A stretch of DNA of 64,000 nucleotides from Brevundimonas naejangsanensis DSM 23858. GTDB taxonomy: Bacteria > Pseudomonadota > Alphaproteobacteria > Caulobacterales > Caulobacteraceae. Location of the stretch: assembly GCF_000421705.1 (NCBI RefSeq), contig NZ_ATXN01000002.1, positions 1-64,000 of the forward strand. Reading direction: 5' to 3'. This document shows, piece by piece, positions 24,461 to 34,923 of this stretch. The position numbers and the translations under genes were made by a program. The notes under the pieces were generated by a model, which had not been told where the DNA came from, searched no databases, and saw only the letters and a list, made by a program, of their open reading frames with translations. Position 1 is the first letter of the stretch, and every line of letters begins with the position of its first letter.

Positions 24461-27400
24461 TCAGAACTTGAAGCTGGCCCGCAGCAGCAGGGTGTAGCGG
24501 ACGTAGTCTTCCAGCAGTTCGGCGTCGCCGGTGATGGCCAGCATCCCCAGGTCGTTGCCGACGTTGAGACGGAAGCCCAGGATCGGACCGCCGCCTTCGA
24601 TGCTGGCGGGCGTCAGGGTGAAGGCGTCGCCGCCTGAGGCGAAGCGGGCGATGGTGGTCCCGGCGTCGACCGAGAAGTTCTGACGCCAGCCGAGGCGGAC
24701 TTCCGGGCGGATCCAGCCGTCCTTACCGAAGCCGTAGCCGATGTTGACGGCCGCCACGCCTGAGAACATGTGGCCGTCGCGCTCGTCGATATCCAGATCG
24801 AAGCCGTCGCCGCCGCCGCGTTCGGAACGGGCGTCCTCGCTCAGCGAGAAATATTCGACGTAGGCTTCGGGGCGGACATTCAGGCGGCCGAAGTGACGCT
24901 CGTACGAAGCGCCGCCCGCTGCGGCCAGGGTGAGGCCGTGCCAGTCGGATTCGTTCTTCAGGTTGACGCCTTCGGCGACCAGCTTGCGCGTCGCGCTGAA
25001 GGAGGCGTAACCGCCCGCCGCACGCGCCCATGTCGTCCAGTACTGACCCTGGGCGCGCCAGTAGAGGCCCAGTTCCAGTAGGTTGGCCGAGAGGACTTCT
25101 TCAGCGGCCGATTCCGGGTCTTCCAGATCGGAGGAGGTGAAGGCGGCCGTCAGACCGAAGGCGCCCATCGAGGTCCCACGCTCGACGCCGCCCGCCAGGC
25201 CGAAGCCTTCCGAGCGGAAGCCGTAGGTGTCGGTCTTGTCCTTGTCGGCGTAGAAGTTGATCTCCTGCACCCAGGCGCTGGTTTCGCCCGGAGCTGCGGC
25301 GGCGTTGCGGCCGGTCAGGGCGCGGGTCACGGCGTCGACGCCGCTGGCCAGCGACAGCAGCGGCCCGCCCGAATGCTCGGGCAGCAGTTGCTGATAGATG
25401 TGGAAGAAGCCTTCGCGATCCGTCTGGTTCAGCAAAGCCGCGCGGATGATCTCATTGTCGGCCAGACCGGCGTAGAGCACGTCGTACGCGGCGGCTTCCG
25501 CGTCGATCATCTTGGCCTCTTCGGCCGTGATCCTGCGGGCGTCGATCGACAGTTCGTTGCCGGTCACGTCGCCGATTTCGACGACGAAGGCGTAGGGCGA
25601 GTTTGATTGCAGTTCTTCGGACGTCAGATCGCCGGCGTTCAGGTCGCCCGCCTTGATCACCTTGAAGGTGGTCGTGCCTTCAGCGTCAATCAGGGAGTTG
25701 AAGCGGACGCCCAGGCTGCTGGCGCCCGCCAGGTCGGCCGAGCCGCTGACATTGTAGCGGAACTCGTCCTTGGTCGCCTCGTCCAGGGTGACGATCAGCT
25801 TGCCGTCTTCGCCGACGTTCAGGCTGGAGATGTCCAGGCTTGTCGTCTGTTGAGCGTCCAGAACGCCCTTGGTGATGTCGATGTCGAGCTGGCCGTCATC
25901 GTTCGACAGCTTGCCCGTGACCACGGCGCCGCCGCTGATCGACAGGCGGTCGGCGCCGGTCCCGAACGAGATGTCGCCGTTCACCGTGCCGTTGCGGATA
26001 TCCAGCACGTCAGCGCCTGAGCCGAAGCGGATGTCGCCGACGATCGCCGGTTCATTGGCGTCCGGCACCCCGTCGCCGTCAGCGTCAGGCAACTTGTGGT
26101 CCGGTACGACGACGCCGTCCTGAACGAAGGTCACGCCGGTCGTATTGGCGCTGACATCCACGGCGATGGCGGACCCCGTCTTCTCGACATCCTTCTCGGG
26201 CGTGACGACGGCGATAATGCGACCGGTGTTGTCGATTGTGGAAAGCGTGCCGGATTCGTCGCGAATGGCCACGGCGGAACCCTTGGACCCGTTCACCGCC
26301 ACGGCGATGTTGCCCGAGTTCGAGATCGAACCGACGTTGGCGCCGTTTTGGATCAGGACGCCGCTGGCCGTGTCGGCGTCGGAGGTGGCGATGGAGCCCT
26401 GAATGGCGCCGCTGTTGAAGATGGTAGGCAGCGAAGCGCCGCTGCCGACCAGCACGGTGCTGCTGTTCGCGGATACGGCCGATGAGACGATGGTGCCTTC
26501 GTTACGGAAACCTCCGGCGACCGTCACGTCCTGGCCCGTACCGCCGATCTGCACGGCCTTGGCGTCGATGTCCTTGTAGACGCCGGCCGCTTCGATGGAG
26601 CCGCGGTTGATCAGGCCATAGGCGGAATCGCCTGTGCCGGCCGCGCCCAGGGTGATGGCGTTGTCGGTCGAGCCCACCAGCACCGCCGCCGCGCCGCCGA
26701 ACGAGCGGATGGTGGCGGTCGTTTCCTGGGCGTCGGGGATGCCGTCGCCATCGCGGTCATCGTCTTCGCGGTTGATCTTGCCGTCGCCGTCGTCGTCCTC
26801 GTCGCCGTTCTTGACGCCGTCGCCGTCGTCGTCGCCGTCGATTCCGCCGGGACCGTAGGAGGGGGCGGTGTCGAACACGACGCCCTTTCCGACATCGCCT
26901 GCGATTCGCACGGCCGGGCCACCCTGCAGCAGGTCGTCCTCGTCCAGGTTTTCGAGATAAGTCTGGCCGGGCCACGGCTCGCCGGTCGTGGGCTTGGAGG
27001 GCGGGGCCGTGGTGTAGCGGTAGCCGGTGGCGGTCACGGCGCCCTGAATCTTGACCTGGCCGCCGACATCGCCGTCGATGGCGACGCCGGTCGAGTTCTC
27101 GCCCACCACGCCGATGCCGCCCAGCAGGGTGACGTCGCCGCTGACATCGCCGGTCGTGCGCACGCCATAGCCGTTGTCGCCGATGACGTTGATCTGGCCC
27201 ATGCTGACGATGTTGCCGGTGAGAGGCGCTTCGACCGACAGACCGGCGGAATTGTTGCCCTCAACGCGGATCGAACCGGAGTTCTCGATCCGGATGTCGC
27301 CCGTCAGGGGCGAGCCGCCGGTGACGCGCACGCCATAACGGTTATTGCCGTCGGCGAAGGGACCATCCAGGTCGCCGTCCTTGTCGTCGTCCTTATACTC

Positions 27401-27742
27401 GTCGATCCCATCGGTGATGGTGATGGCGCCGCCGATGGTGATGTCGCCGGTGTTGCCGCCGTTGGCCAGGATGCCCGTGGCGCCGTCGGCCGCCTTCAGC
27501 ATGTCGATCTTGGAGCCGGCGTCGAGCTTGACGCTGTTGCTTGAATCCAGCGTCACGGCCGAGCCGGACGTGACCGTGACGGAGCCGCCGCTGGCGATCC
27601 GCACGTCGTCGCGCGCGCCGTTGTTGACGGTCGAGGTGCTGACCGGCGTGGTGCGGCCGTTGGAGATGACCTGTTCGGCCTGGGCGCCGGCTGCAACCAT
27701 CAGGGGAGCGATCGCTACAGCGGTCGCGAGCAGAATACGCAT
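24461..27742 (-). CDS. Autotransporter with calcium-loop-like repeats
   Basis: A 1093-residue type V secreted protein. The ATG at 27742 gives a signal peptide (MRILLATAVAIAPLM, cut after GAQA). The passenger is a beta-helix of Gly/Asn-rich strands (NSGSIRVEGNNSAGL, NRGSIEAAG, NSGNIAV). Asp-rich runs interrupt it: DDDKDGDLDG near residue 125, a run of about 38 residues with DGDDDGDGV, DDDGDG and DRDGDGIPD near 300-340, and DADGDGVPD near 550. These resemble thrombospondin type 3 or EF-hand-like calcium loops. The last 280 or so residues form the outer-membrane beta-barrel, ending in Phe (SFKF). Confidence 0.88.
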   Translation of the reverse strand: MRILLATAVAIAPLMVAAGAQAEQVISNGRTTPVSTSTVNNGARDDVRIASGGSVTVTSGSAVTLDSSNSVKLDAGSKIDMLKAADGATGILANGGNTGDITIGGAITITDGIDEYKDDDKDGDLDGPFADGNNRYGVRVTGGSPLTGDIRIENSGSIRVEGNNSAGLSVEAPLTGNIVSMGQINVIGDNGYGVRTTGDVSGDVTLLGGIGVVGENSTGVAIDGDVGGQVKIQGAVTATGYRYTTAPPSKPTTGEPWPGQTYLENLDEDDLLQGGPAVRIAGDVGKGVVFDTAPSYGPGGIDGDDDGDGVKNGDEDDDGDGKINREDDDRDGDGIPDAQETTATIRSFGGAAAVLVGSTDNAITLGAAGTGDSAYGLINRGSIEAAGVYKDIDAKAVQIGGTGQDVTVAGGFRNEGTIVSSAVSANSSTVLVGSGASLPTIFNSGAIQGSIATSDADTASGVLIQNGANVGSISNSGNIAVAVNGSKGSAVAIRDESGTLSTIDNTGRIIAVVTPEKDVEKTGSAIAVDVSANTTGVTFVQDGVVVPDHKLPDADGDGVPDANEPAIVGDIRFGSGADVLDIRNGTVNGDISFGTGADRLSISGGAVVTGKLSNDDGQLDIDITKGVLDAQQTTSLDISSLNVGEDGKLIVTLDEATKDEFRYNVSGSADLAGASSLGVRFNSLIDAEGTTTFKVIKAGDLNAGDLTSEELQSNSPYAFVVEIGDVTGNELSIDARRITAEEAKMIDAEAAAYDVLYAGLADNEIIRAALLNQTDREGFFHIYQQLLPEHSGGPLLSLASGVDAVTRALTGRNAAAAPGETSAWVQEINFYADKDKTDTYGFRSEGFGLAGGVERGTSMGAFGLTAAFTSSDLEDPESAAEEVLSANLLELGLYWRAQGQYWTTWARAAGGYASFSATRKLVAEGVNLKNESDWHGLTLAAAGGASYERHFGRLNVRPEAYVEYFSLSEDARSERGGGDGFDLDIDERDGHMFSGVAAVNIGYGFGKDGWIRPEVRLGWRQNFSVDAGTTIARFASGGDAFTLTPASIEGGGPILGFRLNVGNDLGMLAITGDAELLEDYVRYTLLLRASFKF

Positions 27743-28055
27743 CGGTAGGAAACCCCTCGTGGTCGCACGCGCAAGGATTGAGGCGCCCCTCCTAACAGGG
27801 TCCGCACCCACATGCCCCAAGTTTCTTGAATTTGAGGCGATTGCAAGGCCTCGCGTTAGGGGATGGAAGCTGAACGGCAGATGAAAACCGCACCGTGGCC
27901 GGGACGCAAGCGCGGCCTTGTGCGCTTCCGGCTTGCAGCGTAGCCGGAGGGGAATATAGGGCGGAAAATCTGCCGGATGCTGATTTGCACCGTCCCGCAT
28001 CCAAAGTCGGAGCCTTGGCGTTAACGTGAAGAAGTTCAGCGGAAAGGCCCCAGGC
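27743..28055. other. Divergent intergenic region
   Basis: These 313 bases separate the leftward autotransporter from the rightward glycosyltransferase gene. They should hold both promoters. I see no LexA or EcfG element, RNA gene or convincing small gene here. Confidence 0.5.
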
Positions 28056-29306
28056 ATGAGCGTCAACCCGATCGACGTCCAGGAAAACGAACTGCGCCTG
28101 TTTCCGGGCCTGGATGATGAGGTTGCGACGACCTTGCGGGCGCTGAAGGCCTGCGCGGCCGAGGATCGGCCCCGGCTGGTGGACACCACGATGTTGTTCG
28201 CGCCGCGCTCGGGCGGGGTGAAGCGTTATCTTCTGTCCAAAAAGGCGTGGCTGGCGGACAATCGCCCCGATGTGGCGCACAGTCTCGTCGTGCCCGGCGC
28301 CGGTTACAGGGCCAGCGGCGACGGCGTGGTGCGGCTGCAGGCCCCCAAGCTGCCGTTCGGGGACGGTTATCGCTGGCCCGGTTCGGTGCGCCGTTGGGGC
28401 GCATGGGTATCGTCGCTGAATCCCGCGCTGATCGAGGCGGGCGATCCCTATACGCCGGGGCAGGGCGCGCTGGAGGCGGGCCAGCGGGTCGGTTGCCCGG
28501 TCGTGGGTTTCTGTCATTCGGATCCGGCGAGTCTGGCGGCGCTGCATTTCGGCGAATGGGCCAAGAAGCCGGTCGAGAAACGCTGGGCCAAGCTGTTCTC
28601 GCAGTTCGATCGCGTCGTCTCCCCCAGCCGCTTCATTGCTCGACGGCTGGAAGAGGCCGGGGTCGGCGGCATCGTCGTGCGCCCGCTGGGCGTGGAGGTC
28701 GATACCTTCCATCCGGATCGTCGCGATCGCGACTGGCTGCTGAAGAAGCTGGGCCTGGGCGCAGACGCCCGTCTGCTGTGCTTCGCCGGGCGTCCGGCCA
28801 AGGAGAAGAACGTCGGCGTGCTGATGGACGCGGTCCAGCGTCTGGGCGCGCCCTATCATCTGGTGCTGGTCGGCGCGGGCGCAGGAATGCCGCCGGAAGA
28901 TCGCGTGATCTCCCTGCCGTATGAGAAGGACCCGCGCGCCGTGGCCCGGATCATCGCCAGCTGCGACGCCTTCGTGCACGCCAATGACAAGGAGCCTTTC
29001 GGCCTGATCGTGCTTGAGGCGATGGCCTGCGGCCGGGCCGTGGTCGGCGTCAATGCGGGCGGCGTGGCCGAGACGGTCGATGACAGCGTGGGGCAACTGG
29101 CGGCCTCGGCTGATCCGGTCGACTACGCCGCAGCCATTGAGGCGTTGTTCGCGCGCGACGTAGAGGCGCTGGGCGCGGCGGCGCGGGTCAAGGCGGTCGA
29201 GCAGTTCGCCTGGAACCGCGTGTTCGAGGATCTGACCATGTTGTACGGCGAACTGACCGGGAAGGCCGCCTTCGTCACGCCGCGAGAGAGGCTGCCGCTC
29301 AACTAG
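28056..29306 (+). CDS. Glycosyltransferase family 4 (GT-B fold)
   Basis: A 416-residue GT-B glycosyltransferase. The N-terminal domain contains FAPRSGGVKRYLL and VVGFCHSDP. The C-terminal nucleotide-sugar domain has PLGVEVDTFHPD, FAGRPAKEKNV and the E-x7-E signature in EPFGLIVLEAMACG. It probably transfers a hexose to a lipid or polysaccharide acceptor, such as a glycolipid. I chose the ATG at 28056 for its GGAAAGG; an ATG 30 bases upstream is possible. It stands alone, so the product is not indicated by neighbours. Confidence 0.9.
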   Translation: MSVNPIDVQENELRLFPGLDDEVATTLRALKACAAEDRPRLVDTTMLFAPRSGGVKRYLLSKKAWLADNRPDVAHSLVVPGAGYRASGDGVVRLQAPKLPFGDGYRWPGSVRRWGAWVSSLNPALIEAGDPYTPGQGALEAGQRVGCPVVGFCHSDPASLAALHFGEWAKKPVEKRWAKLFSQFDRVVSPSRFIARRLEEAGVGGIVVRPLGVEVDTFHPDRRDRDWLLKKLGLGADARLLCFAGRPAKEKNVGVLMDAVQRLGAPYHLVLVGAGAGMPPEDRVISLPYEKDPRAVARIIASCDAFVHANDKEPFGLIVLEAMACGRAVVGVNAGGVAETVDDSVGQLAASADPVDYAAAIEALFARDVEALGAAARVKAVEQFAWNRVFEDLTMLYGELTGKAAFVTPRERLPLN

Positions 29307-29418
29307 GCTTGGGGACCGATGAACTGCGGGCGTGCGAAAACGGCGCCTGCGGGTCGGTTTTGATTTTCAGGAGAAGAGGGAAGGGCGGTGCGCCACTCCC
29401 TCAAAGCCTTGAGAGGAG

Positions 29419-29495
29419 TGGCGCGAGTGACGGGGCTCGAACCCGCGACCTCCGGCGTGACAGGCCGGCACTCTAACCAACTGAGCTACACCCGC
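29419..29495 (-). tRNA. tRNA-Asp(GUC)
   Basis: A 77-base cloverleaf with encoded CCA. The acceptor stem GCGGGTG pairs with CACTCGC, the D arm is TAGCTCAGTTGGTTAGAG, the anticodon stem-loop is CCGGC-CTGTCAC-GCCGG with anticodon GTC, and the T arm GCGGG-TTCGAGC-CCCGT follows. Discriminator G73 is the expected Asp identity base. Confidence 0.97.
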
Positions 29496-29589
29496 GTTCC
29501 CATCCGAAGCGACTGTGCGCCCCGGCGAGGGGCGTCGTTTAGGCGGGGCTGCGCCGAAGGTCAAGCGACCTGGCTGTGGATAAATCAAA

Positions 29590-31206
29590 TCATCTTGTCG
29601 GAGCGGCTGCGGCGGCCTGAGGCGGGGCGGCGGGACCGGCGATTCCGCCGTCCGCAGGCAGTTGCGACGCCGTGGCGGGCGGCGGCGGTTCGTAGTGGAC
29701 GCCTACGCCCGGTCCCAGCGGCAGATCCAGCGCCACCCAGGACGCGACCATGATCAGGCCGGCGATCAGGAAGGCCCCGGCGTAGGGCAGCATGGTCGCC
29801 ATCAGCGATCCCAGGCCGAATCTGGGATCCCAGCGCTGGGCGAAGGTCAGGATCAGCGGGAAGTAGCTCATCAGCGGGGTGGCGATGTTGGTGACGGAAT
29901 CACCCATGCGATAGGCGGCGGTCGTCATCTCGGGGCTGATGCCCAGCAGCATGAACATGGGCACGACGATGGGCGCGAGCGCCGACCACTTGGCCGAGGC
30001 CGAGCCGATGAACAGGTCGAAGATGCAGGACACCAGCACGACCATGATCAGCAGCACTGGCGTCGGCAGGGCCAGTTCGCGCAGGGAGGCGGCCGCATTG
30101 ACCGCCAGGATCGGCCCCAGGCCGGACCAGTTGAACATGGCGACGAAGTGGGCGGCGAAGAAGGCCAGGACGATATAGGGCGCCAGTTGGCTGATCCCCT
30201 CGCGCATCATCCGCACCAGGTCGTGGTGGCTCTTGATCGAGCCGGAGCCCGCGCCGAAAGCCGCGCCCGCCATGAAGAAGGTCAGGGCGAAGAAGGCCAC
30301 CAGCGAGCGATACAGAGGATTGAAGCGCTGCTCCGGCTCGGCGTCGGCGTCCATGAAGGGCGAGCCGGGCAGGAAGGTCACGGCGGCCCAGACGGCGATC
30401 ATGGCCAGTATGGTCAGGCCCGCCCAGCCCAGTCCGCGCTTCTCGGCGGCGGTGAGAGGGGTCTTCTCCTCGGCGGCGACCGGGGCGGCGTCGTGCGGGA
30501 TCCAGGCGCCCAGGCGCGGCTCGATCACCCGGTCGGTCAGGAACCAGACGATGGGGGTGAAGACGATCACCACACCGACGATGAAGAACCAGTTGCCCGC
30601 GATGCTGACGGCGTAGGACGGATCGATCAGATGGGCCGCCGGTTCGGTGATGCCCAGGATCAGGGCGTCGCTGGCGCCAGGGAACAGATTGCCCGCATAG
30701 CCGCCCGACACGGCGGCGAAGCCAGCGGCCAGGCCCGCCAGCGGATGGCGGCCCGCAGCGGCGAAGATGACGGCCGCCAGAGGAATCACCACGACATAGG
30801 AGGCGTCCGACGCATGGTGCGACACCATGCCGGTGATCACCACGATCGGCGTCAGGATGAAGCGCGGCGCGTTCAGCAGCGCGCCACGGATCGCCGTCGA
30901 GAACAGGCCTGTCCGCTCGGCCACCGAAGCGCCGTAGATGATGGTGATGACGATCCCCAACGGCGGAAAGTCGGCCAGGGTGCGCGGCATGCCGATGAAC
31001 AGCCGTTCCAGATTGGCGGGCGACAACAGGCTTTGCGCCTGCAGCACCTCGCCGGTCACGGGATTGACCGCAGACCAGCCCAGGCCAGCCCCGACCAGAC
31101 TCAGGACCACCAGTCCCAGGATCAGCCATAGGAATAGAAAGACAGGATCTGGCAGCCGATTGCCGATGCGTTCGACGGAGTTCAGCAGGCGGGCGGCCAG
31201 GTTCAT
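29590..31206 (-). CDS. AbgT family transporter
   Basis: A 538-residue inner-membrane protein with about 12 hydrophobic segments and AbgT-family signatures: NRLPDPVFLFLW near the N-terminus, TGMVSHHASDASYVVVIPLAAVIF, a GGYAGNLFPGASDAL loop, and DLFIGSASAKWSALAPI with YRMGDSVTNIATPLMSYF. E. coli AbgT imports p-aminobenzoyl-glutamate, and relatives export sulfonamides; which applies here is unclear. The last 40 residues are Pro/Ala-rich. It diverges from nuoA across about 210 bases. Confidence 0.92.
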   Translation of the reverse strand: MNLAARLLNSVERIGNRLPDPVFLFLWLILGLVVLSLVGAGLGWSAVNPVTGEVLQAQSLLSPANLERLFIGMPRTLADFPPLGIVITIIYGASVAERTGLFSTAIRGALLNAPRFILTPIVVITGMVSHHASDASYVVVIPLAAVIFAAAGRHPLAGLAAGFAAVSGGYAGNLFPGASDALILGITEPAAHLIDPSYAVSIAGNWFFIVGVVIVFTPIVWFLTDRVIEPRLGAWIPHDAAPVAAEEKTPLTAAEKRGLGWAGLTILAMIAVWAAVTFLPGSPFMDADAEPEQRFNPLYRSLVAFFALTFFMAGAAFGAGSGSIKSHHDLVRMMREGISQLAPYIVLAFFAAHFVAMFNWSGLGPILAVNAAASLRELALPTPVLLIMVVLVSCIFDLFIGSASAKWSALAPIVVPMFMLLGISPEMTTAAYRMGDSVTNIATPLMSYFPLILTFAQRWDPRFGLGSLMATMLPYAGAFLIAGLIMVASWVALDLPLGPGVGVHYEPPPPATASQLPADGGIAGPAAPPQAAAAAPTR

Positions 31207-31414
31207 GCGCAGGCTCTGGGCTATCTATGGGCGACAGCGCATTTCGCGGATCACCGGCATAGGAAGCAATCGGGAGGGCTGCGGCAAATCGCGCAAAAAA
31301 CTGCGAACCATTCGCAACAAAGAACCTTTGCCGACATGGGTTTGAACCCTGGCGAGGTTGGGTCTAAGAAGCCCCGAATCCGCCCCCTACCTCCCGGCGG
31401 GCGAGGCAGCTCGA

Positions 31415-31792
31415 ATGAACGAATTTCTTCTAGAATATCTTCCGATCGTCGTTTTCCTGGGCATCGCCATCGTGCTCGGCGCCGGCTTCATGCTGGCGGC
31501 CTGGGTGCTGGCTCCCAAGAACCCCGATACCGAGAAGCTCTCGGCTTATGAGTGCGGCTTCAACGCCTTTGACGACGCGCGCATGAAGTTCGACGTGCGC
31601 TTCTATCTGGTGTCGATCCTCTTCATCATCTTCGACCTGGAAATCGCCTTCCTGTTCCCGTGGGCGGTGTCGATGTTCGACCTGTCGCACGGCGGCATGG
31701 TCTTCGCCTTCTGGTCGATGATGGTCTTCCTGGGCGTCCTGACTGTCGGCTTCATCTACGAATGGAAGAAGGGAGCACTGGAATGGCAGTGA
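31415..31792 (+). CDS. nuoA: NADH-quinone oxidoreductase subunit A
   Basis: A 125-residue membrane subunit of respiratory complex I with three hydrophobic helices and the conserved loop [20 protein letters not shown]. It is the first gene of a long rightward nuo operon; the 208-base gap to divergent abgT must hold the promoter, but I could not identify it with confidence. GAGG lies upstream of the ATG. nuoB starts inside its end (10-base overlap). Confidence 0.95.
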   Translation: MNEFLLEYLPIVVFLGIAIVLGAGFMLAAWVLAPKNPDTEKLSAYECGFNAFDDARMKFDVRFYLVSILFIIFDLEIAFLFPWAVSMFDLSHGGMVFAFWSMMVFLGVLTVGFIYEWKKGALEWQ

Positions 31793-32361
31793 TCGCCCCC
31801 TCCAGTCCTCTGGTCCCCGCAGGTTCGGCTGCGCGTTCGACCGTCGAGGGCTATGATCCCAAGATCCACGACAAGTTCTTCGAGTCCGTCAATACGGAAC
31901 TGGGCGAGCGCGGCTTTCTGACGACCTCGCTGGACGACGTCATCACCTGGGCCCGCACGGGTTCGCTGATGTGGATGTCGTTCGGTCTGGCCTGCTGCGC
32001 CGTGGAGATGATCCACCTGTCGATGCCGCGCTTCGACCTGGAGCGTTTCGGCACCGCGCCGCGCGGTTCGCCGCGCCAGTCGGACCTGATGATCGTCGCC
32101 GGGACGCTGACCAACAAGATGGCTCCGGCCCTGCGCAAGGTCTACGACCAGATGCCGGACCCGCGCTACGTCATCTCGATGGGCAGCTGCGCCAACGGCG
32201 GCGGCTACTATCACTACAGCTACAGCGTCGTGCGCGGCTGCGACCGCGTGGTGCCGGTGGACGTCTATGTTCCGGGCTGCCCGCCGACCGCCGAGGCCCT
32301 GCTGTACGGCATCCTGCAACTGCAGAAGAAGATCCGCCGCACGGGGACCATCGAGCGATGA
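31783..32361 (+). CDS. nuoB: NADH-quinone oxidoreductase subunit B
   Basis: A 192-residue peripheral-arm subunit holding the terminal iron-sulfur cluster N2 next to the quinone site. The four ligands are visible: tandem Cys71-Cys72 (GLACCAVEM), Cys136 (MGSCANGG) and Cys166 (YVPGCPP). The start overlaps nuoA by 10 bases and has GGGAG upstream. The 4-base overlap with nuoC shows coupled translation. Confidence 0.97.
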   Translation: MAVIAPSSPLVPAGSAARSTVEGYDPKIHDKFFESVNTELGERGFLTTSLDDVITWARTGSLMWMSFGLACCAVEMIHLSMPRFDLERFGTAPRGSPRQSDLMIVAGTLTNKMAPALRKVYDQMPDPRYVISMGSCANGGGYYHYSYSVVRGCDRVVPVDVYVPGCPPTAEALLYGILQLQKKIRRTGTIER

Positions 32362-32981
32362 GCGAACTGGTGCGCGTTGCGGAGCGCGAATCCGCTCTTA
32401 CGCCTCTGGGCACGGAAATGGTCGCGGCGCTCGGCGTCGAAGCTGTGGTGGCCTATGGCGAACTGACCCTGATCGCTCCGCGCGAGAAGATAGTCGAGAT
32501 CATGACGGCCCTGCGCGATCAGTTCGGTTTCCAGCAGTGCATGGATGTCTGCGGCGCCGACTATCCCGATCGCGCCGAGCGGTTCGAAGTCGTCTATCAC
32601 CTGCTGTCGCTGACCCGCGCCGCGCGCGTTCGCGTCAAGGTGTCGACCGACGAAGTGCAGCCGGTCCCCAGCGTGACCTCGGTCTATCCGTCGGCGGGCT
32701 GGTTCGAGCGTGAAGCCTTCGACATGTACGGCATGATCTTTTCGGATCATCCGGACATGCGCCGCATCCTGACCGACTACGGCTTCCAGGGGCACCCGCT
32801 GCGCAAGGACTTCCCGATGACGGGCTACGTCGAGGTCCGCTACGACGAAGAGCAGAAGCGCATCGTCTACGAGCCGGTGAAGCTGACGCAGGAATTCCGC
32901 AACTTCGACTTCCTGTCTCCGTGGGAAGGCGCCGACTACCCGACCGTCCTTCCGGGCGATGAAAAGGCGGGAGCGCAGTAA
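32358..32981 (+). CDS. nuoC: NADH-quinone oxidoreductase subunit C
   Basis: A 207-residue 30-kDa-type subunit of the peripheral arm, without cofactors. Family blocks include [22 protein letters not shown] and [15 protein letters not shown]. It is separate from NuoD here, unlike the fused NuoCD of E. coli, as is normal for alphaproteobacteria and mitochondria. Its stop shares one base with the nuoD start. Confidence 0.95.
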   Translation: MSELVRVAERESALTPLGTEMVAALGVEAVVAYGELTLIAPREKIVEIMTALRDQFGFQQCMDVCGADYPDRAERFEVVYHLLSLTRAARVRVKVSTDEVQPVPSVTSVYPSAGWFEREAFDMYGMIFSDHPDMRRILTDYGFQGHPLRKDFPMTGYVEVRYDEEQKRIVYEPVKLTQEFRNFDFLSPWEGADYPTVLPGDEKAGAQ

Positions 32982-34252
32982 TGGCCGACGTCAAGAACAT
33001 GCCCGCGCCGCTCGGTTCGGCCATCGACCCGTTCGAGGATTATGAAGACGGCCTGACCCCGCACGCACGGGCGATGGACGACCGCAAGTTCACCATCAAC
33101 TTCGGCCCGCAGCACCCGGCCGCGCACGGCGTGCTGCGTCTGGTGCTGGAGCTGGACGGCGAGCTGGTCACGCGCGTCGATCCGCACATCGGCCTGCTGC
33201 ACCGCGGCACCGAGAAGCTGATGGAGGCGCGCACCTACCTCCAGAACATCCCCTACCTGGACCGGCTGGACTACGTCTCGCCGATGAACCAGGAGCACGC
33301 CTTCTGTCTGGCCATCGAGCGCCTGCTGGAGATCGACGTGCCGTATCGCGGCCAGCTGATCCGGGTCCTGTACTCGGAGATGGGCCGCATCCTGAATCAC
33401 CTTCTGAACGCGACCATGCAGGCCATGGACGTGGGCGCTCTGACCCCGCCGCTGTGGGGCCATGAAGAGCGCGAGAAGCTGATGGTCTTCTACGAGCGCG
33501 CCTGCGGCGCTCGTCTGCACGCCAACTACTTCCGCCCGGGCGGCGTCCACCAGGACCTGACGCCCGAGCTGATCGACGACATCGGCCGCTGGTGCGCCGA
33601 GTTCCCGGCTGCGCTGAACGATATCGAAAGCCTGGTCACCGAGAACCGCATCTTCAAGCAGCGCAACGTCGACATCGGCGTGGTGTCCAAGGAGAACGCC
33701 CTGGCGTGGGGCTTCTCGGGCGTCATGCTGCGCGGTTCGGACATCGCCTGGGACCTGCGCAAGGCCCAGCCGTACGACTGTTACGCCGACATGGAGTTCG
33801 ACATCGCCGTCGGCAAGAACGGCGACTGCTGGGACCGCTATCTGTGCCGCGTCGAAGAGATGCGCCAATCGGTGCGCATCATGGAGCAGTGCATCCACAA
33901 GCTGCGCAACTGCCCCGGCGAGCCGGTCCTGACCGAAGACCACAAGGTCGCCCCGCCGCGTCGCGGTGAGATGAAGCGTTCGATGGAAGCGCTGATCCAC
34001 CACTTCAAGCTCTACACCGAGGGCTTCCGCACCCCGGAAGGCGAGGTCTATGCGGCCGTCGAGGCGCCGAAGGGCGAGTTCGGCGTCTATCTGGTGTCGG
34101 ACGGCACCAACAAACCCTACCGCGTCAAGCTGTCGGCCCCCGGCTTCCGTCACCTGCAGGCGATGGACTGGATGAACCGCGGCCACATGCTGGCGGACGT
34201 GTCCGCCATCCTCGGCTCGCTCGACATGGTGTTCGGAGAAGTGGACCGATGA
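32981..34252 (+). CDS. nuoD: NADH-quinone oxidoreductase subunit D
   Basis: A 423-residue 49-kDa-type subunit that forms much of the quinone pocket together with NuoB. Conserved blocks are [33 protein letters not shown], and the C-terminal DLVFGEVDR-type end, here DMVFGEVDR. The hydrogenase-like nickel cysteines are absent, as expected. It begins on the last base of nuoC (TAATG) and overlaps nuoE by 4 bases. Confidence 0.97.
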   Translation: MADVKNMPAPLGSAIDPFEDYEDGLTPHARAMDDRKFTINFGPQHPAAHGVLRLVLELDGELVTRVDPHIGLLHRGTEKLMEARTYLQNIPYLDRLDYVSPMNQEHAFCLAIERLLEIDVPYRGQLIRVLYSEMGRILNHLLNATMQAMDVGALTPPLWGHEEREKLMVFYERACGARLHANYFRPGGVHQDLTPELIDDIGRWCAEFPAALNDIESLVTENRIFKQRNVDIGVVSKENALAWGFSGVMLRGSDIAWDLRKAQPYDCYADMEFDIAVGKNGDCWDRYLCRVEEMRQSVRIMEQCIHKLRNCPGEPVLTEDHKVAPPRRGEMKRSMEALIHHFKLYTEGFRTPEGEVYAAVEAPKGEFGVYLVSDGTNKPYRVKLSAPGFRHLQAMDWMNRGHMLADVSAILGSLDMVFGEVDR

Positions 34253-34923
34253 GCGTTCGTCGTCTCGCCAAGGAGCAGCCGTCCTCTTTCGAGTTTTCGA
34301 AGGAGACGATGGAAAAGGCTCAGTGGTGGATCAAGAAGTACCCGGAATCGCGTCGCCAGTCGGCCGTGATCCCGATCCTGTGGCTGGTTCAGAAGCAGGA
34401 AGGCTGGGTGTCCGAGCCGTCGCTGCGCGCCATCGGCGACCTGCTGGGCATGGCCTATATCCGGGTGCTGGAGGTCGCGACCTTCTACACCATGTTCCAG
34501 TTGACGCCGGTCGGTACGGCCGCGCTGATCCAGGTCTGCGGCACGACGCAGTGCATGCTGCGCGGCTCCAATGAGCTGATGCGCGTGTGCCGCGAGAAGA
34601 TCGGTCCCAAGGACGAACTGTCCGCTGACGGCCGCTTCACCTGGCAGGAAGTCGAATGCATCGGCGCCTGCTCGAACGCGCCGGTGGCCCAGATCAACGA
34701 CCTCTATTACGAAGATCTGACGCCGGAAAACATGGCCCAGATCATCGATGATTTCGCTGCGGGCAAGACGCCGAAGGCGGGCAGCTATGTCGGTCGTCAC
34801 ACGTCTGAGCCGGTAGGCGGCGCGCGCGTGCTGACGGATCCGGCGCTGTATGACGGCTCGGCCGCCAAGAAGATCAAGAAGCTGCCGAACTCTGAGCCTG
34901 TCGCTGAAAAGGCGCCGGTCTGA
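34249..34923 (+). CDS. nuoE: NADH-quinone oxidoreductase subunit E
   Basis: A 224-residue 24-kDa-type subunit with a thioredoxin-like 2Fe-2S domain. Cluster N1a ligands are Cys97 and Cys102 (CGTTQC), Cys137 and Cys141 (CIGAC). The C-terminal tail of about 50 residues after the core ([12 protein letters not shown] onward) is longer than in E. coli, as in other alphaproteobacteria. It is followed without a gap by a small membrane gene. Confidence 0.95.
   Translation: MSVRRLAKEQPSSFEFSKETMEKAQWWIKKYPESRRQSAVIPILWLVQKQEGWVSEPSLRAIGDLLGMAYIRVLEVATFYTMFQLTPVGTAALIQVCGTTQCMLRGSNELMRVCREKIGPKDELSADGRFTWQEVECIGACSNAPVAQINDLYYEDLTPENMAQIIDDFAAGKTPKAGSYVGRHTSEPVGGARVLTDPALYDGSAAKKIKKLPNSEPVAEKAPV

Noticed and set aside
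27792..29096. Leftward 434-residue frame opposite the glycosyltransferase
   Set aside because: Shadow of the glycosyltransferase; no ribosome site and no domain pattern.
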